Below are positions 37,467 through 51,254 of a stretch of 64,000 nucleotides of DNA, in pieces. Each line of letters begins with the position of its first letter. Position 1 is the stretch's first letter. The DNA lies in the NCBI RefSeq assembly GCF_019097595.1, contig NC_080722.1, forward strand, positions 15,415,630 through 15,479,629. The letters are read 5' to 3'. Below the pieces are notes generated by a model. That model was given only the letters and a program-made list of their open reading frames with translations, had not been told where the DNA came from and searched no databases. The translations under genes were made by a program, and so were the position numbers. This stretch comes from Hemibagrus wyckioides (taxonomy: Eukaryota > Chordata > Actinopteri > Siluriformes > Bagridae).

Positions 37467-40199
37467 TCATTTTTATCACCACATTATTTAAGCAAAGTCC
37501 TGAATATCTACTGCCCATGGTTCATTTTCCCTTCCATTCTCAGCTTCACAAATATAATGCTTGAAAAGCTTTGATGCTTAACATTAAAGTGACCTATATT
37601 TTACCAAAGCAGGCACAAATCATATATGAGCTATTAGGGCATTAAATTAACAGACCTGATACTACTTCATCTTTGACAGCTAAGGGTACATCAGTGCCTA
37701 GCACTTGTAGTCTGATTATTATTTTAATATTCCATTACCCATCTTTTCCTTTCCCTGTGCCACTATGCCCATAAGCACAGTGCTATGAGGATAGGATTAC
37801 CTCCTGCCAAATCCCTAATAAAAGGCAAATTCATGTACTTGCTTGCTGGCACTTATTGGAGGAGGTTGACACAGGCCAAGATCAGAAGACTGTCTTGGTT
37901 TGGGCAACTGAATTTGAGCAATCTCTCAGGAATATTTCACCCTGCTGGCGAAGCCTCGTCTCTGATTTAAAGAGATGTGTGTGCAAAAACACATAAACTG
38001 ATTTACTAAGAGAGCCTACAGAGAAATGTGTCTTTCACATAGGCAAAATCAAAATTTTTGCGGGTTTGTCTAAATCATTATTTATGGAGCGTTTCTACCT
38101 TAAATGGAAAAATAAAGGGTGGTATTTATGTATTTTTCACCCACAACATTAAAGTATTCTGAACAGCTTTTCGATGACTCTCGCCTCCTTTTGATTACTG
38201 TTCCACTCTCTGAGTTTTTCTTTGAGATCAAATAGCTAGTGTGAACAAGTAGAAGTCTCATACTGTTTGACATTCACATCATTTTTTGTAACTCATAAAT
38301 GAAATTTATCTGATTGCTAGCAAAGGTTTGAACAATAATCGATTTAAATAATAAATCCTAGGTTATAACCTCAGCAGGTAATCATGAACCAATGCATGGA
38401 GCTCTGACCCCATAACCCAAAATAAAACACATGTATTACAACTTTTACATCCATTATGAGTGTTTAAGAAGTGTCAGTGATGCACAGAAAGCAGTTTTAC
38501 CTTAGTTGGCTTCCTTGTGCTTTTCACCTGGCAAGCTCATTAACAAATTTTATTTATATATTTACTTTTTATTCCAACACATTTATCTTTAATTATAGTT
38601 TTCTGGCTTTTCATTTCTTTTTAAGTTTCATCCACTTGTCTAATTCCAGTTACACCAGTGAGACCTAACTAACCACTCAGCGGTTACAAATTCACACCCA
38701 CACAATGGCATTTCTGACTTTATTTAAGTGATTTTATATTCTGTGATTTTCATTACTTGTCAAATATCCTTTGTTAATTTTGTGGGTGACAGCATAATAG
38801 CCGTATTGTTGAGATCAGGTGAGAACTTCACAAGAACCAAGCTAAATTCAATGGCATAAAAACACCCAATTACAGTAACCAGAGAGAACCATGTGCTCAC
38901 AATCTGTTCAACTGTGAACACATTTGCTTATTTGGAATCAGCTTATTTGCTTATTTATAAAGACGGTGCTATTATTCTTAAAAGTAAATGAAACAGGCAC
39001 ATATTGCAAAGTCAAACTTGCAATAACTGATGTTACGATAATAATGACATAATAAAACTTAGTGAAATTAGTGAACTTTTTAAGACAGCACAGTTTAGCT
39101 TTTACTTGCAGTAAACTTGCAGGTATGACCCTTAAAAATATTTCATTGCAGTCTGAAATACATAATGTGCATATTGTAAGTGTTGAATCCTTCGAATGCA
39201 AATCTGTTTATGTTTATGAATATTGTCTCATAAACATAAATCTCTTCATTCTATACATATCACACTTTCACTCTATGAGATTTTGCATCAGTCAGATCAC
39301 AAACTGTTACAAACAGTTAAGGTTATGGGTGGCTTTAGCAGTCATAGCCTTCCTATGACTTCTTACTGACATCAGGAATAGAAGTTCAGGCTTGAGATAG
39401 GCATAACATACATACTATTGAATATAACAAATAGAGCACATGAATCTCTCTGCACCTATTTATCTGTCCTGTTTGCATTACAGAAACATGTACTGGGAGA
39501 TGGCAAATACATAACATTTCTCTCTACAGTGGGAAGTGCTGTAGTCCCTGGAGCCAGTGGCAGTAAAACACACTCTCCATATGTCACCCCCCCTCATAAT
39601 GAACCTATAAAACAGGTCTGTTCTGACATGCAGTGAACACAGCTGAGAGAGCAGCCTGTTTTAATCGGCCCTCCTGAGACAGGCCAAGACAGTTAAATGT
39701 TTCACAGAGTTCACAGAGGTTGAGAATAGAGCGAGAGCCGGATTGGGTTAACAGTGACCGTGGTAATAGCACAGGTGCAGGTGTGTGTCCAGGAACATGC
39801 TTCCCTCAGGCTGCTCAGGAACAGAGTGTGTGAACAGGTTTCAGGATGTTATCCTAGTTGGATGGGCTCTGTATTTGTCATTTAGAAAGGAGAGAACGGA
39901 GGTCTGGCCTGGACACAACTCAAAATCTCTGATAATGTCACTTATTACAAAGATCAAGTATGTAAAATTTTATGTTGCTCATCTTTTAAGTACAGTATCT
40001 GTTTCCTCATAACTAAGAACAGAGGTTAAATGTAATGTGTTTTAAGTATCTATGAAAAACAGAACACTCTGTTGGAAAATCTATAGCAACAGACGCAGAA
40101 ACACTCCAAAGAATTGCCAGCCACAGGTTTAATGAAATGAGTCCCTTGGATTTTTTTCCTGCTCTCCTCTGTCCCTTCTTTCGTGCTGTTCTTTCAAGG

Positions 40200-40545
40200 A
40201 AAATAAAATCTGTCTTGGCTACAGATTAAGCGTTCGACTGAGAGAGTCAACCTGCCGATGTCTTTTCATCCTAATTTATGCACCATCTGTCCGCTCACTC
40301 AGCACTTCTGAGACACTGAGCTGTATTTTTCTGGAGGCACCTCCAATCCTAATGGATATCGCAGCATTTAACAATTACTTCCAAGCACAAATTTAATGTA
40401 GCACAAATAAAAACACTGACCGAGCACTAAGGTGTAAAGTTGTATCCTGTGCATTATTTATGTTTGAGAGTGTGAACAGGGCCACTAACTTGCAGTATTT
40501 ATGAGAGTGTGTGCATTATTTATGAGCATGGATGGGTCCCTTGAC
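40200..40545. promoter_or_regulatory. Candidate conserved non-coding element with repeated TTTATG motifs
   Basis: High-complexity, non-coding block. GTGCATTATTTATG appears twice (about 40450 and 40511), and TATTTATGAGAGTG lies between them. TTTATG is the core of CDX/posterior HOX binding sites. No frame or transposon explains the block. Enhancer function is inferred from motif clustering only. Confidence 0.35.
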
Positions 40546-40997
40546 ATGGAGAGGAGATTTATGTTGAAATAGATTTATGCTAATGTGTTTTTTAATTGCA
40601 AGCTGGCATTTGGTGAATCAGTTTAAGTTACCCACCAATCATCTTTTGCTCAATTGCCTAAAGAGAATTAGAAAATCATTTGTTGTGGTGACTGTGGAAT
40701 GGAAAATGTTTTTAATAATTTTTTTAAATTCAACATTAAAGATTAAAACCTTTAAAATCATGTCTTCATATTCTATATTCTATATTTATCATATTATAGT
40801 CAGTTGCATTGAGTGGACACATTTCAAATGAATAAAGTGCACTTTTTATTCACTGATTATATTTGAAGGGGTTATTTTTCCCAGCTTTTTTTAGATGATG
40901 GCATTCAGTAAAGTCATTCATTTTTCCTTCAAAAATAATTTCTCATATTATGTCTATTTATGTTATATTAAACAATGTATCAAAGCATAAAAATAGC

Positions 40998-41330
40998 AGG
41001 ATGGCATACTGGTGCAGTGGGTAGCATTGTCACTTGACAGCTCCATCACCCCTTGTTCAAGCCTGAGCTTAGGTTACTGTATGTGTGGCATTTCACTTGT
41101 TATTCCCATGCCTGTGGGTTTCCTCTGCATCCTCTGGTTTTCATCAAACATCAAAAAATTATGTCAGTAGGTGGTTTGGCTACTTGATTGCTCTAGGAAT
41201 AAATTGTCAGGATGAAAGCATAAAACCCCACCTCATTCCCAGTGACCCAGTGGATAGGAACCACCATGACCCTGACCAGGATAAAGAAGTTACTGATGAT
41301 GACTGAATGAATGACTGAATGAATGAACTC
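40998..41330 (+). repeat. SINE/LINE-tail-like repeat, copy 4 (longest)
   Basis: Nearly full-length order of blocks: CTGGTGCAGTGGGTAGC, GACAGCTCCATC, GTGGGTTTCCTCTGCATCC, ACCATGACCCTGACCAGG, then a tail of GAATGAATGACT units. Frames across it are not genes. Confidence 0.75.
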
Positions 41331-41334
41331 ATAC

Positions 41335-44300
41335 ATGCAAGATAAATACAAAAAATAACAATAAAATTTAGAAATTTTTTTTAAAAAAACAGATAATGAT
41401 TTAAGAACAATTATAAACTGATTTTCCAAATGACATAAATTTAGAAAATAATCCCAGATTTTAGAAACAAAATAAAAACACACCCAAAACTTGGCTTAAA
41501 TGTTAAAAAGAACTATGTGAAAAATATATTTCATATACGATATTTATATACAATTATATTAAATATAATGCTTTATCCTTTATGTCTATGACCTCTTAAA
41601 AATACTATTATGGCATAATATTATCTAAACACCATTTGAGATAATTAAAAAAAAAAAAAAAAGTCTTTTCATATTAATACTGCTAAAAGTACTAGAAATT
41701 ATCTTTGGTCTATAAATGGGTTTGTACATCTTTTCTGTAATTCTTTCAGGGCTGCTTTGGTACTTTGAATTTTTATCTATGCTACCTTTTTTTACATTTT
41801 GTTATGGAAATTGGCATCAAGAAGTTGATGACAATAGAGGAGTCAATGAATGTACTGATCAAAGTATCTATTTTTAAGATAACTGATCTTGTTCTTGCAT
41901 TTTTTTTGTTATTGATATTGTTATTTTTCATAAGCTGAATAGTCGTAACTCATGTTCATGAGCTGTCTGTTTTGACCAGAGAGTACTTTTTCTCTGACAG
42001 ATGTTTAGACGTTCGTGCTAGTGTTTCCAGGACCCTGTGTCCCTCCAGTGCAGTATAAAGGAAAATGTATGGGCAAAAAGTCAAAGTGGTGAAATAGAGT
42101 GCTGGCTTGGTGCTTAAGTGAAGCTGAGTTAGCTCACTCATATGTTCTGCCAAGGTGTTGGCCAAGCATGAAATAAATGTATCACAAATATTTCGAGGTA
42201 TTCTTCAATGTGTCCTGATTTGGTGACAGATTCTGTTTCTGTTTTACATTTTCCCTTTTATTCTACTGCACCTGACAAGTAGATCATCTCCTTCATCCAC
42301 AAATCTTTTATATTGATAGAAACAGGAGATATATATTTAATACACGCCAAATGAGTCAAAGATGAGTAATAAAACTTGTTCTGTTTCAAGACTGATGTGT
42401 CAATATGTTTTCAACCCAGCAGAACCAATGTCCCATCTCTGTCTTTGCCCTTCATTCCTGTTTGTTGTGAAATTTGATTCGCTTGAACCTTTTCCTCACT
42501 TATTCACACTATGCATTGTATGACATCAGGGCGTCTCAAGCAGTGCTCTGAGGATTGGATTGTTACAGTAAAAGTGTCCCTGTGTAAAGGAGGAATCAGA
42601 TCAGGAGTGGATGATGGACATGGCAGCTGAAAGTGGAGGCACCTGTGAAGAGTAATGAAGCAGCAGCAGCACTATATACTGCCTCACTGCAGACTTATAG
42701 AGGCTGTCAGAGCAGCAGGGACACAGCAAGTCCTGCAGACGGCCTGATGGATCCCAGAATGAGTGCTCATTGGAGCTGTCTACCTCTCAGGAGACTGGCC
42801 TACATGAGCTTGACCAGGTTTATGCTCATGATTTGTGTGACTTCACTTTGCATCAGCGGGACATTCCTGCTCTGCTTGTCTTTTAGAGCACAGCCAGGCT
42901 AGTAGGTTAAAAGCTTAAAGTAGTCTGTCTTGAATCTTGTTTTTTTAGTTTAAACTGTATATATCCATTTTTTAACTATTTATTGCAGCTTTAATAATAT
43001 TGTCTGGCTATTTGTCACCTAGGGTTTTTTGTGCGATTGTTTGTTTATAATTCAATATTTTATAACCATATAAGTTCATCATGCTTTCTAAAAAGCCAAA
43101 ACTGACTTGATGACAGATTTGTCTTTTATAGTACACAGTTGTTTTATGTTGTTGTTGTTTTTTTGTTAAATCACTATAATGCTGATATGTTTAAGTGCTC
43201 GCCTGACAACCTTTGTGCCCTTCCAGTTGTGTGGTCATGAAGAATGTGTGGCATGTGAGCTGTGGTTTAGAGGGAGTGTTGGAAACGGCCACCTCTGCAG
43301 CTATGCATAAGCTCCATTCACAGCAACGCTCAAGGGGCCAACACCTGCTGCAGCATTTACTGCTTTATATCCATAGCAACCCCACTTCACTGCATTCTTT
43401 TTTAATTAATCAGGAAAGATCAAACAGCTCTAATCAGGAATGTGGCTGGTGCAAAGGCTTATATTAGGGACCTAACTCTCTGTTATTTCTTGTCAGTGAT
43501 GGCAGGAGGATATGTTGTTTTGGGTTCAAAAGCAGATTTTCATAAGTGGAAGGACTACACTGAAAGAAAGGTTTGAATTTCCCCGTACACTGGGCCAAGA
43601 CAACCTGTTGCATGCTTCATACATTGCAGTATTTACGCTCACCTCGAAGAGCAGAGTGGCTTATTGAAAACAGTGATGCCTGTCTACTTGACTCCTTTGC
43701 TAACTCTAAATTGTGCCCCATATACAGTAATACGCATATACAGACTTTACAACCACTATAAGTTTCCACAGGATTTCACAGAGATCTGAAGACTTTTGTA
43801 TAATAATGAACAATAATAGTGACTTTGCAAAAAAAATAATTACAGAATCAGAAATACTTTTCTGGCAACGTTATGGTTCTGAACAGTTAACTATTTTAAT
43901 TTTTATTTTAATGAAGTACCATTATTGAGGCATTGCATACTGTAACACTGATGTAATAATGATGTTATAAAATTATCATTTGAATATTGTTATGAAGTAA
44001 ATAAAATGTTTCTAAATTATTAGACAAAGATTAAAGAAGAGATAAAGAAAAGTTTGATAAAGATTTAGAAGAGTTCAGTTTTATCCTGGTGGAATTTAAG
44101 CAGACTTGTCCAGGGTGTTCTGCAGTGCAGGGATGTTCCTTCTGGGAGTGCCAGCAGGGAAAGCCTGTTCATCAGTTTCTCCATCCTTCTGCAAAAAGGG
44201 TTTGTAATGAATGAAACAGTCACATACAGCAAATGCAAAAGCCACCATGACATACTGAGGACCATTAAAGTACATTTAGTCTGAAACACACGTCTGGACT

Positions 44301-47170
44301 TTTAATCATCTACATCATCCGGATATCAGAAGCTTAAAGCTAATCATCTGTTACCGGTTTCTCTTCATTCTTCTGTGGATCCTGACTATGACAGTTCGGG
44401 GTTATTTTTAGGATTGTCTTTACTGGTTGGTAATGAGTAATGCTGTCATTGTTTAAAGCATTACGGCTCAGACACACAGAAGAGTTTAAATGTCCATAAA
44501 AATAGTCATTACTTTTGGGAGTAAACCAAAAAAGCAAAAATGTTAAATTATATGTTGTTTCTCTCTTTGACCTTTAATGTATAAATTTGAGATTGTTCCA
44601 GATGTTAAATTGCTTTGAATTATACTGTGTTGGGTTAATATATCTGATATGCACTTTGATTTTGCTTTTTTATTTTTATTTAAACAATCTGTACTGCATA
44701 AGCTGTCTGGTACAATAGTAAGTTTTATTTTCTTGCAGTCCTGTAACATTTTTAAAATTTGGCAGTGGCACAAAAATCCTGTTTAATTTGCTGATCGTTT
44801 TCTGGCAGATGTGAGGAAGGAGATGTAAGCCCAATGTATTCCTTATTTCTTAGGACCAGGGTTGGGAGATCTACATGACATCCCAATTGATACACAGCAC
44901 TAAAAGTTTCCTTGAATAGTTTTTTTTTTTTCTAAAATGGTCTGAAATATTATCACATTTTGACATGAATAAAATATCTTTGAGAATGAATAAATAATTA
45001 CCTGCACTGGTAGGTCAAAACAGTTCAATTGTGTAGTATATTGGCAATATTGCCTATACTGCTACAAAAAACAGACATGGTGCTAATTTACACTTGGTCT
45101 TGGGAGGCAGAAAAATTACTATTCCCTATATCACTAATCACTAATCACTATAGAATTAATGGCATTATGCAGTCAGCCACATTTTCCATTTTTCCAGCCT
45201 CTTTGAGCTGACTTGCACTGGATTTAATGCATAGTGTTTAAACTGAGCATTCAGTCTCGTACCCCTTTTTTTTACATAACTCAGTTTTTCATGTATAATG
45301 TAATTGAATTATGTCTGAAGATGGGTGCAACCACATTAATGTATGGACATGTCTATGTTGGAAGATTGCATGTAATGTGTGCTTTTGAAATCTTTCATAT
45401 CTTGTCTTATTAGCCATATATTTTCCCTCTGAGGAATACTTACTTCTGTTTTTTTATGTCTGAAACCTTTTATGGGCCCCCATAAAACACCTTAGAGAAA
45501 ACACAAATGGACAAGGTCCTTATAATCAACAAGGCCAGATTTTAAAATGTAGCTTAATGACCATATCATTATACTGAAGTCTTATATTTAAGTCCATGCA
45601 TTCATTTTGGAATTATTGTTTTGGGAGTATAATCAGTATTTTGTGTCTTTGTCCTTCTCTGTTCTTTAAAGGAGTGCAAAATATTCTGTCTGACGGATGG
45701 GCTCTGGGCCATCTGTTGATAGAATTACCCCGCTGTGTGAGCTCCTCCACAGTGGTGTAAAATGGGCTATTTGCCTCCTTTCCTTCCTCCCTTCTGAAAA
45801 ACATGAACTTGGCAGACTTGATACGAAGGGGAGAAAATGTGAAATGAACACAAAGGCTGCTCTGCTCTCTAGTGCCTATTAAATAAAGAGAGAAGTGAGG
45901 GCCTCTGGAGGAAGAGCAGACAAAGACAAAAAGTCTTACATTTTTGATGATCCACAAAAAAATATCTGAATACAGCAGGTAGCAAATCGGTTACTCCAAA
46001 ATTGAAATAAAACAACTAATATGTTACCATGTAATTGGCATAATTACCATATACTATATGCACATTGATCTACTGTGGAAGATTTATTTCAACAGAAAAC
46101 AACTACACATTTCTTGGCTATGAGAAACCAGGCTAAGCATGTTTTTATTATTTCAATATTCCAACCATATAATGAATTGCTACTAAAATCCTTGGCTTTA
46201 TATGCCTTAGAATAGAGCATAGGTTCAGTGCATTAACAGTTATTATTTAAATTATTTTGTTTATTTTGCGCAAGCTATTTGTAACATCCCAGAGGATATT
46301 TTCTTTATCTGATAAGTCTAGAAAGCCAAACCAATCAGAAAGCTATCGCAGAGATCCCAGATCCCAGACGTATCTGCTAACTTATTGGTTCAGACATCAA
46401 GCCACATGGCTAGGGAGCAATTCCCACAGCATTTTTACCAATTGTTTTCTTCTGTGTAATCAGAATAATCAACATAAATCAAATAGTTTTTAAGTGGCAC
46501 ATACTGGTACTAAATAATTTACTTAATATAAAAATACTAAAGTAATTTACTTATAATTCTGATTTAGCTGAGCAAGAAGGCACTCTTAAACACTCATAAA
46601 CCTTGCTTCACTTTTGAGCATTTCACCTAGACAATTATGGGCAGTGACATTGAATTTCTGCTACTGTTCATAAATTATTAGAGAACTATCCTTATATAAC
46701 TATTTTATAATATTTTAGGTAAAGGAGGCACCAAAACGTATAATCCAGCATGATCACAATCTGTACTCATCTTTAATTTCAAGAGCTCTTTAAATGTTCA
46801 AGAGATTGAAGGCATCTCCTAAAATCCTCTTTCTGTGTGAGAAACATTCTATTGTATTTGTTATTGTAGGTGTTTTATTCCTCTTATTTCACAGCAGTTT
46901 GCTTACAATTAAATATTTATGGTTATATTTAATGTTGTCTGTGAGACAAGTTAGTTCCTGTTACAAATAATGGTACATTATTAGAGCTATAAATGGTTAG
47001 TCTCACTAGCCTTCTTTCTTTTCCCTCATGAAGTTAATAAGACAAAAATGCAGCTTGTCATGTTACCTCGAAACCAGAAAGTGCAAAATCCTGTGTCCTG
47101 GAGATTTCCCCAAAGCAAAAAAACTGTCAACAGTTTATGCTGTTGATTTTTAGTACCTAATCTAGGCAGA
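41335..47170. other. Intergenic desert, no firmly supported gene
   Basis: AT-rich, with A runs (41647-41662) and T runs. One short stretch on the reverse strand at 44096-44188 resembles a terminal exon; I describe it separately as unproven. Other frames lack domains. Confidence 0.55.
44096..44188 (-). other. Possible terminal coding exon, unproven
   Basis: On the minus strand CCCTTTTTGCAG resembles a splice acceptor. It is followed by a 30-codon open frame, KDGETDEQAFPAGTPRRNIP continuing to a TAA stop at 44098-44096. I do not recognise the peptide and see no partner exon or start. A 30-codon open frame has a fair chance of arising at random, so this is recorded only for checking. Confidence 0.12.
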
Positions 47171-47175
47171 GCCTT

Positions 47176-47366
47176 TATTTGTCACATATATTTTACAGCA
47201 CAGTGAAATTCTTTCTTCACATATCCCAGCATGTACGGAAGCTGGGGTCAGAGCTCAGGGTCAGCCATGATACCGCACCCCTGGAGTAGAGAGGGCTAAG
47301 GGCCTTTCTCAAGAGCAGTTTGGCAGCTTGGCAGTGCTGGGGTTTGAACCCCCAGAGCCTTAACCG
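47176..47366 (+). repeat. Dispersed interspersed repeat (SINE/DNA-type)
   Basis: Blocks TTTTACAGCACAGTGAAATT, CATATCCCAGCATGTACGGA, AGCTGGGGTCAGAGC, AGCCATGATACCGC and GCAGTGCTGGGGTTTGAACC form a repeat I recall as widespread in ostariophysan fishes. It appears internally deleted near its 3' end. No coding capacity. Confidence 0.7.
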
Positions 47367-47369
47367 TTT

Positions 47370-50267
47370 TCTTTCACTTTATTTGGATAGTTTAGTTAAT
47401 AACTCTTGATAGTTCCATGATATTTATTTGATATGAAATCTGTGGAATATCCAACTGCCACAATAGCCCACAAATTCAAACTCCATTCACTTTACTGATA
47501 TCATTTATGACATGTTGAGAATCAGTGGATATCCCGACCGTCTGTCAATTGTTTATAGAGTGTCTAAAGCGAATAACAAATATCACGTTACCAAAATTGT
47601 TCTGCTAACAGTGAAATAAAAATCATGTTTGGAATAAAAACGTTATTATGATATTTTCCAGTTTTGAAATGCCTCAGGATGTTAAGTCAAAACTCCTAAA
47701 CTCTTGTTTTGAAAAGGCTTGTAGGAAACAATCTGCTCAGTTTGTTTTAAATTAGGCAACTATTAAACAACATTTGTTGTTTCAGCTGTTTTTATATGAA
47801 TACTTACTTCATTTGCCAATAAAAGAGCTTCTCTGTGATGTGCAGTTAATTAGATTCTAACCACTGCTCCTTAAAAGTAAAAGATATTCTCCATCTGGAA
47901 CTAACTCCTATTACCATCTGGATATGACACAGGTGCTGAAAAGAACAGGTCACACTGAAATACAACCTTTTATCATTCATAAGTTAATAATATGATTAGT
48001 CATTTTAACATTACCGTAAATTGTGTGTGCATCTTTTGCAGATAGTGGTTGTGTTGTGGGTGATTTAGAAAAAATAATTGTGGAAATGATGGAAATGACA
48101 GGGTTTTGTGTGTGCTAAATGTCCATGGTATCTGTGTGAGTTTGGATCTCTTACAATAGAGTCCCAGAATAAAAAATCATTTAATGGATAAAATCTGCTA
48201 TTTTCCTCATTAAAAAAGGCATATTCTTTCATAGACCCTATTAAAAACTTTTTCAGTACATTTTTTTCACATGCAAACATTAAGCAAAACACATCTGCAA
48301 AGTATAGCAATGTGCAGTCTAAGAAAAATATGTTCCTGCATTTAATTATGCAATTATTAATTAGATTTTTAAATTTGTATTGTGCATAACCTTCGTTGAA
48401 TTGAAACAGCAATACACAAAGGTATAGTAAAATCACAACTTAGTAGGTGTAACTATCTTTATAAGCATCTATTCTCCATCTCCTCTGTGGACCGCGCTCC
48501 CAACAGACGGCCTTGATATCATATACATAATTGCTATGTACATGGTGACATCATACATGCATGTGCAAGCCTTTACCTGGCCTCTATCCCCCCTCATGAA
48601 TACAGGAATGTCCAGCACATGCTCTCAAACCATTTGGCATGTGTTTATTGTCAGAGCAGGGTAAATGTTCAAGGTGTCTGTTTGACTTGGACGAATTGTA
48701 ATCTTTTAAACAAACAAACTGCAGTCTAGAGCCAACACTCAACACCCTGTTGGCAAAAGCTGTGGAGCACAATATGATGAATGTTATCTTGCTTTCCACA
48801 AAAACAGATTGCTCGGAGCCCCTGTGCCTTGAACTGACCCTATTTATTTGTGTGAGGATCTGCACATTTTGCTTTTGGATTTTCATTTTATTGATTCCAA
48901 ATGGAGACAAGTATTACATGCCGCAGACCTTGACTATTGTTTGTGGTTACTGTTGTTCTGAAATATTGACTGCGCCCATCCACTCTGCTGCTAATTTCCG
49001 TCCTACACATGCTTGACCTTCATTGGATTCCTGTACTTGGAGCAGGCAGTTGTGGCTCGTTAGGTGCTGCTGGCCCGTGACATGCTACCGTCCGTCCCTG
49101 CGCTCATCCGCTCCCCTAGTGTTTCCTACATGGCCATCCTGCATGGGCCATTGATTTGAACCCTGCTTGAGTCTGGCCTCTTGTTCCTCCAGGGCCCAGG
49201 AACTCAGCTTCGATAGCAATTTGTAGTCTCTGGAGGCTTTTGTGTGTTGAAAATAATGTTGTAGGACACACTGAGCAGCTCCAGTCTCTCCATAGCCCTG
49301 ACCCAAGTTACTTGCTCCTCCTCCTCCTGCTCAACATCCCTCTCTCTGAATTGTAACAATATCCCCATAGCACTGTGCACCATAGAGGACTCCAAATTAG
49401 TTAAACTTCTGCTTTCCATATCTCCTTTCCAAGTGTAGCTCTGCTTTAGATTTGTTCTAAGCTATTAGTGCATATGACCTGATAAGGCTTGTGCAGCACA
49501 AACATCCTCCTCTGAATACATCCCTCATAGCTCCATGTGTTTTGAGGAAATGAGATCTTTTTCTGGAGTACCTTAACTCAAATTGTTAGGTGCGTGAACA
49601 GGGACAAAACAGAATCTCAAGTTCCTGGTAAGAAATTCCAATATTATGAGTTGAATAAAGAATGCAGAGGAGAACAGAAAAGCTGATGCGTAACTGCTCT
49701 TGATGGGAACATTTAAAGGGTTTTCATTCTGTTCTGAACTAGACGTTCTGCATGCCATGAGCATCTGTTTATGTTTATTATTTCAGTACTAGTGATGAAC
49801 ACTAAAGGTTCAAAGGTTCTTTGCTTGTGTAACGCAGCACACCAACTTTAATATCTCTCAATCATCATTAAACGGTGATACTTGATATATTTAATTGATT
49901 TGTCTTTCATTTGGTCTGGTGAATAATCTCTTAGCATCTGAGCACAATCAAACACTAATTGTGTGCAAGCTGGAGAGATGAGACATTTGACCTCAGTATT
50001 ATCAAGATCAAAGGAGATGGTAAGCCTTAAAAATGCAGTTGAAAGCAATATTATCTGCCAGACATGCAGCTTAGGTCAGATGAGTTCAGTACAGTGGAGA
50101 CTGGGGTTTATATGAAAGTGGTCTACAGGACTGTGTAGTTGAACAAGCATGTATCTTTAGTAAGCCTGAAAGAGGAAAAGATAATTGGGGTAAAGAGGAA
50201 CCAGGAATGAGATTTGTTTCAGTTTATAATTCCTACGTCTTTTGTATGAAGTGGAAACATTAACTGT

Positions 50268-50299
<32 letters not shown>

Positions 50300-50920
50300 A
50301 TTTAAATGCTTATCTCAGACAGCATAGTAGTACAGAAGTAGCAACTGTCTTATTTGCTGCTTAGTGTCTTTTTGATTATCAGATAATCTTTATAAATGTA
50401 ATATTACTATTTATTAACTAATATTCCAAAATAGCTAGTTTACCATAAGATTTGAAAATTATATTTCTTCCTTATTATAAGAAGTATTTAATATAAAATA
50501 TAAATGGAATTACAGCTTTTCACAATTCATGTACTGGAAAGTTTGGCTCTCATATTTGTACATCTTTTGCTTATTTTAAACCATTTACTTTCCAGAACAC
50601 ATAAGAACAATGGAAACATCTGTGGGGTCACTGCTAATCCATTCTTGCGTAAACTCAGACGAGAAGACAGACAGATGTCTGTACAAGTTTTAGATTATAA
50701 CTGTAGTGTACAAATTATGCCATTTGTTGCAATTAATTAAAATTACATGCTTTTAATTGCATAATAATTCATGCTTTGACTAATGCAAGCCATATTGTGT
50801 GTTCCTTATGCCTCAAGCCTTATGACTGCATTCTACTGACACCTGATATTAATGGCCTGTTCAGAGCACATGTGTTTGAGAAATTGTAGAGAAGCCACTG
50901 AAGTGTTAAATACACTCTAA
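47370..50920. other. Intergenic desert, no supported gene
   Basis: AT-rich. A GC-richer patch at about 49020-49420 carries overlapping reverse frames in different phases, but no recognisable protein. The (AG)n array lies at 50269. Confidence 0.55.
50269..50298. repeat. (AG)n microsatellite
   Basis: AG run of about 30 bp. Confidence 0.95.
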
Positions 50921-50929
50921 GGAGCAGGT

Positions 50930-51250
50930 CCCACCTGACCTCTCATACACCCCTGCCTACCCTCTGGTTCAAAAAGTCTGTACCAAGTTGCTGCCGAGTA
51001 ATTACGCAGTTATGGTGCCATAACTCAGGGCAGATGCTTTGTCAGCAACAATTTCTTAAGGTACTAGTATTGTGCTACTCTCCAACGTTTGGCCTTGAAT
51101 TACGCAGCCAGTTCTTTGCCTGCCAGCTACATTTGAGTGAAAGCGCAGCATGTGATGTGATTATGGATAAAGCTTGATTGTGATCTTGAAAATGGCTATA
51201 ATAGATGATTCCAGCAGATCAGATGACTGTTGTAGAACACTGGCAAAAGT
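50930..51250. promoter_or_regulatory. Candidate conserved non-coding element downstream of sost
   Basis: High-complexity block about 2.7 kb beyond the sost stop codon. It holds the 10-mer AATTACGCAG twice (51000-51009 and 51098-51107), and a perfect inverted repeat GTTATGG-TG-CCATAAC at 51009-51024 abutting the first copy. No coding frame or transposon explains it. Enhancer function for sost is an inference from position and motif structure. Confidence 0.4.
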
Positions 51251-51254
51251 AAAG

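Larger units (their letters stand above)
36320..40190. other. Intergenic desert with simple repeats
   Basis: Contains the compound CT/CA array at 36440 and the TA array at 37440. No gene or RNA gene is supported; frames are short and domain-free. Confidence 0.6.

Noticed and set aside
49085..49419. Overlapping reverse frames with a Glu-rich stretch, possibly a decayed gene
   Set aside because: Phases do not connect into a known protein and no splice borders are convincing.
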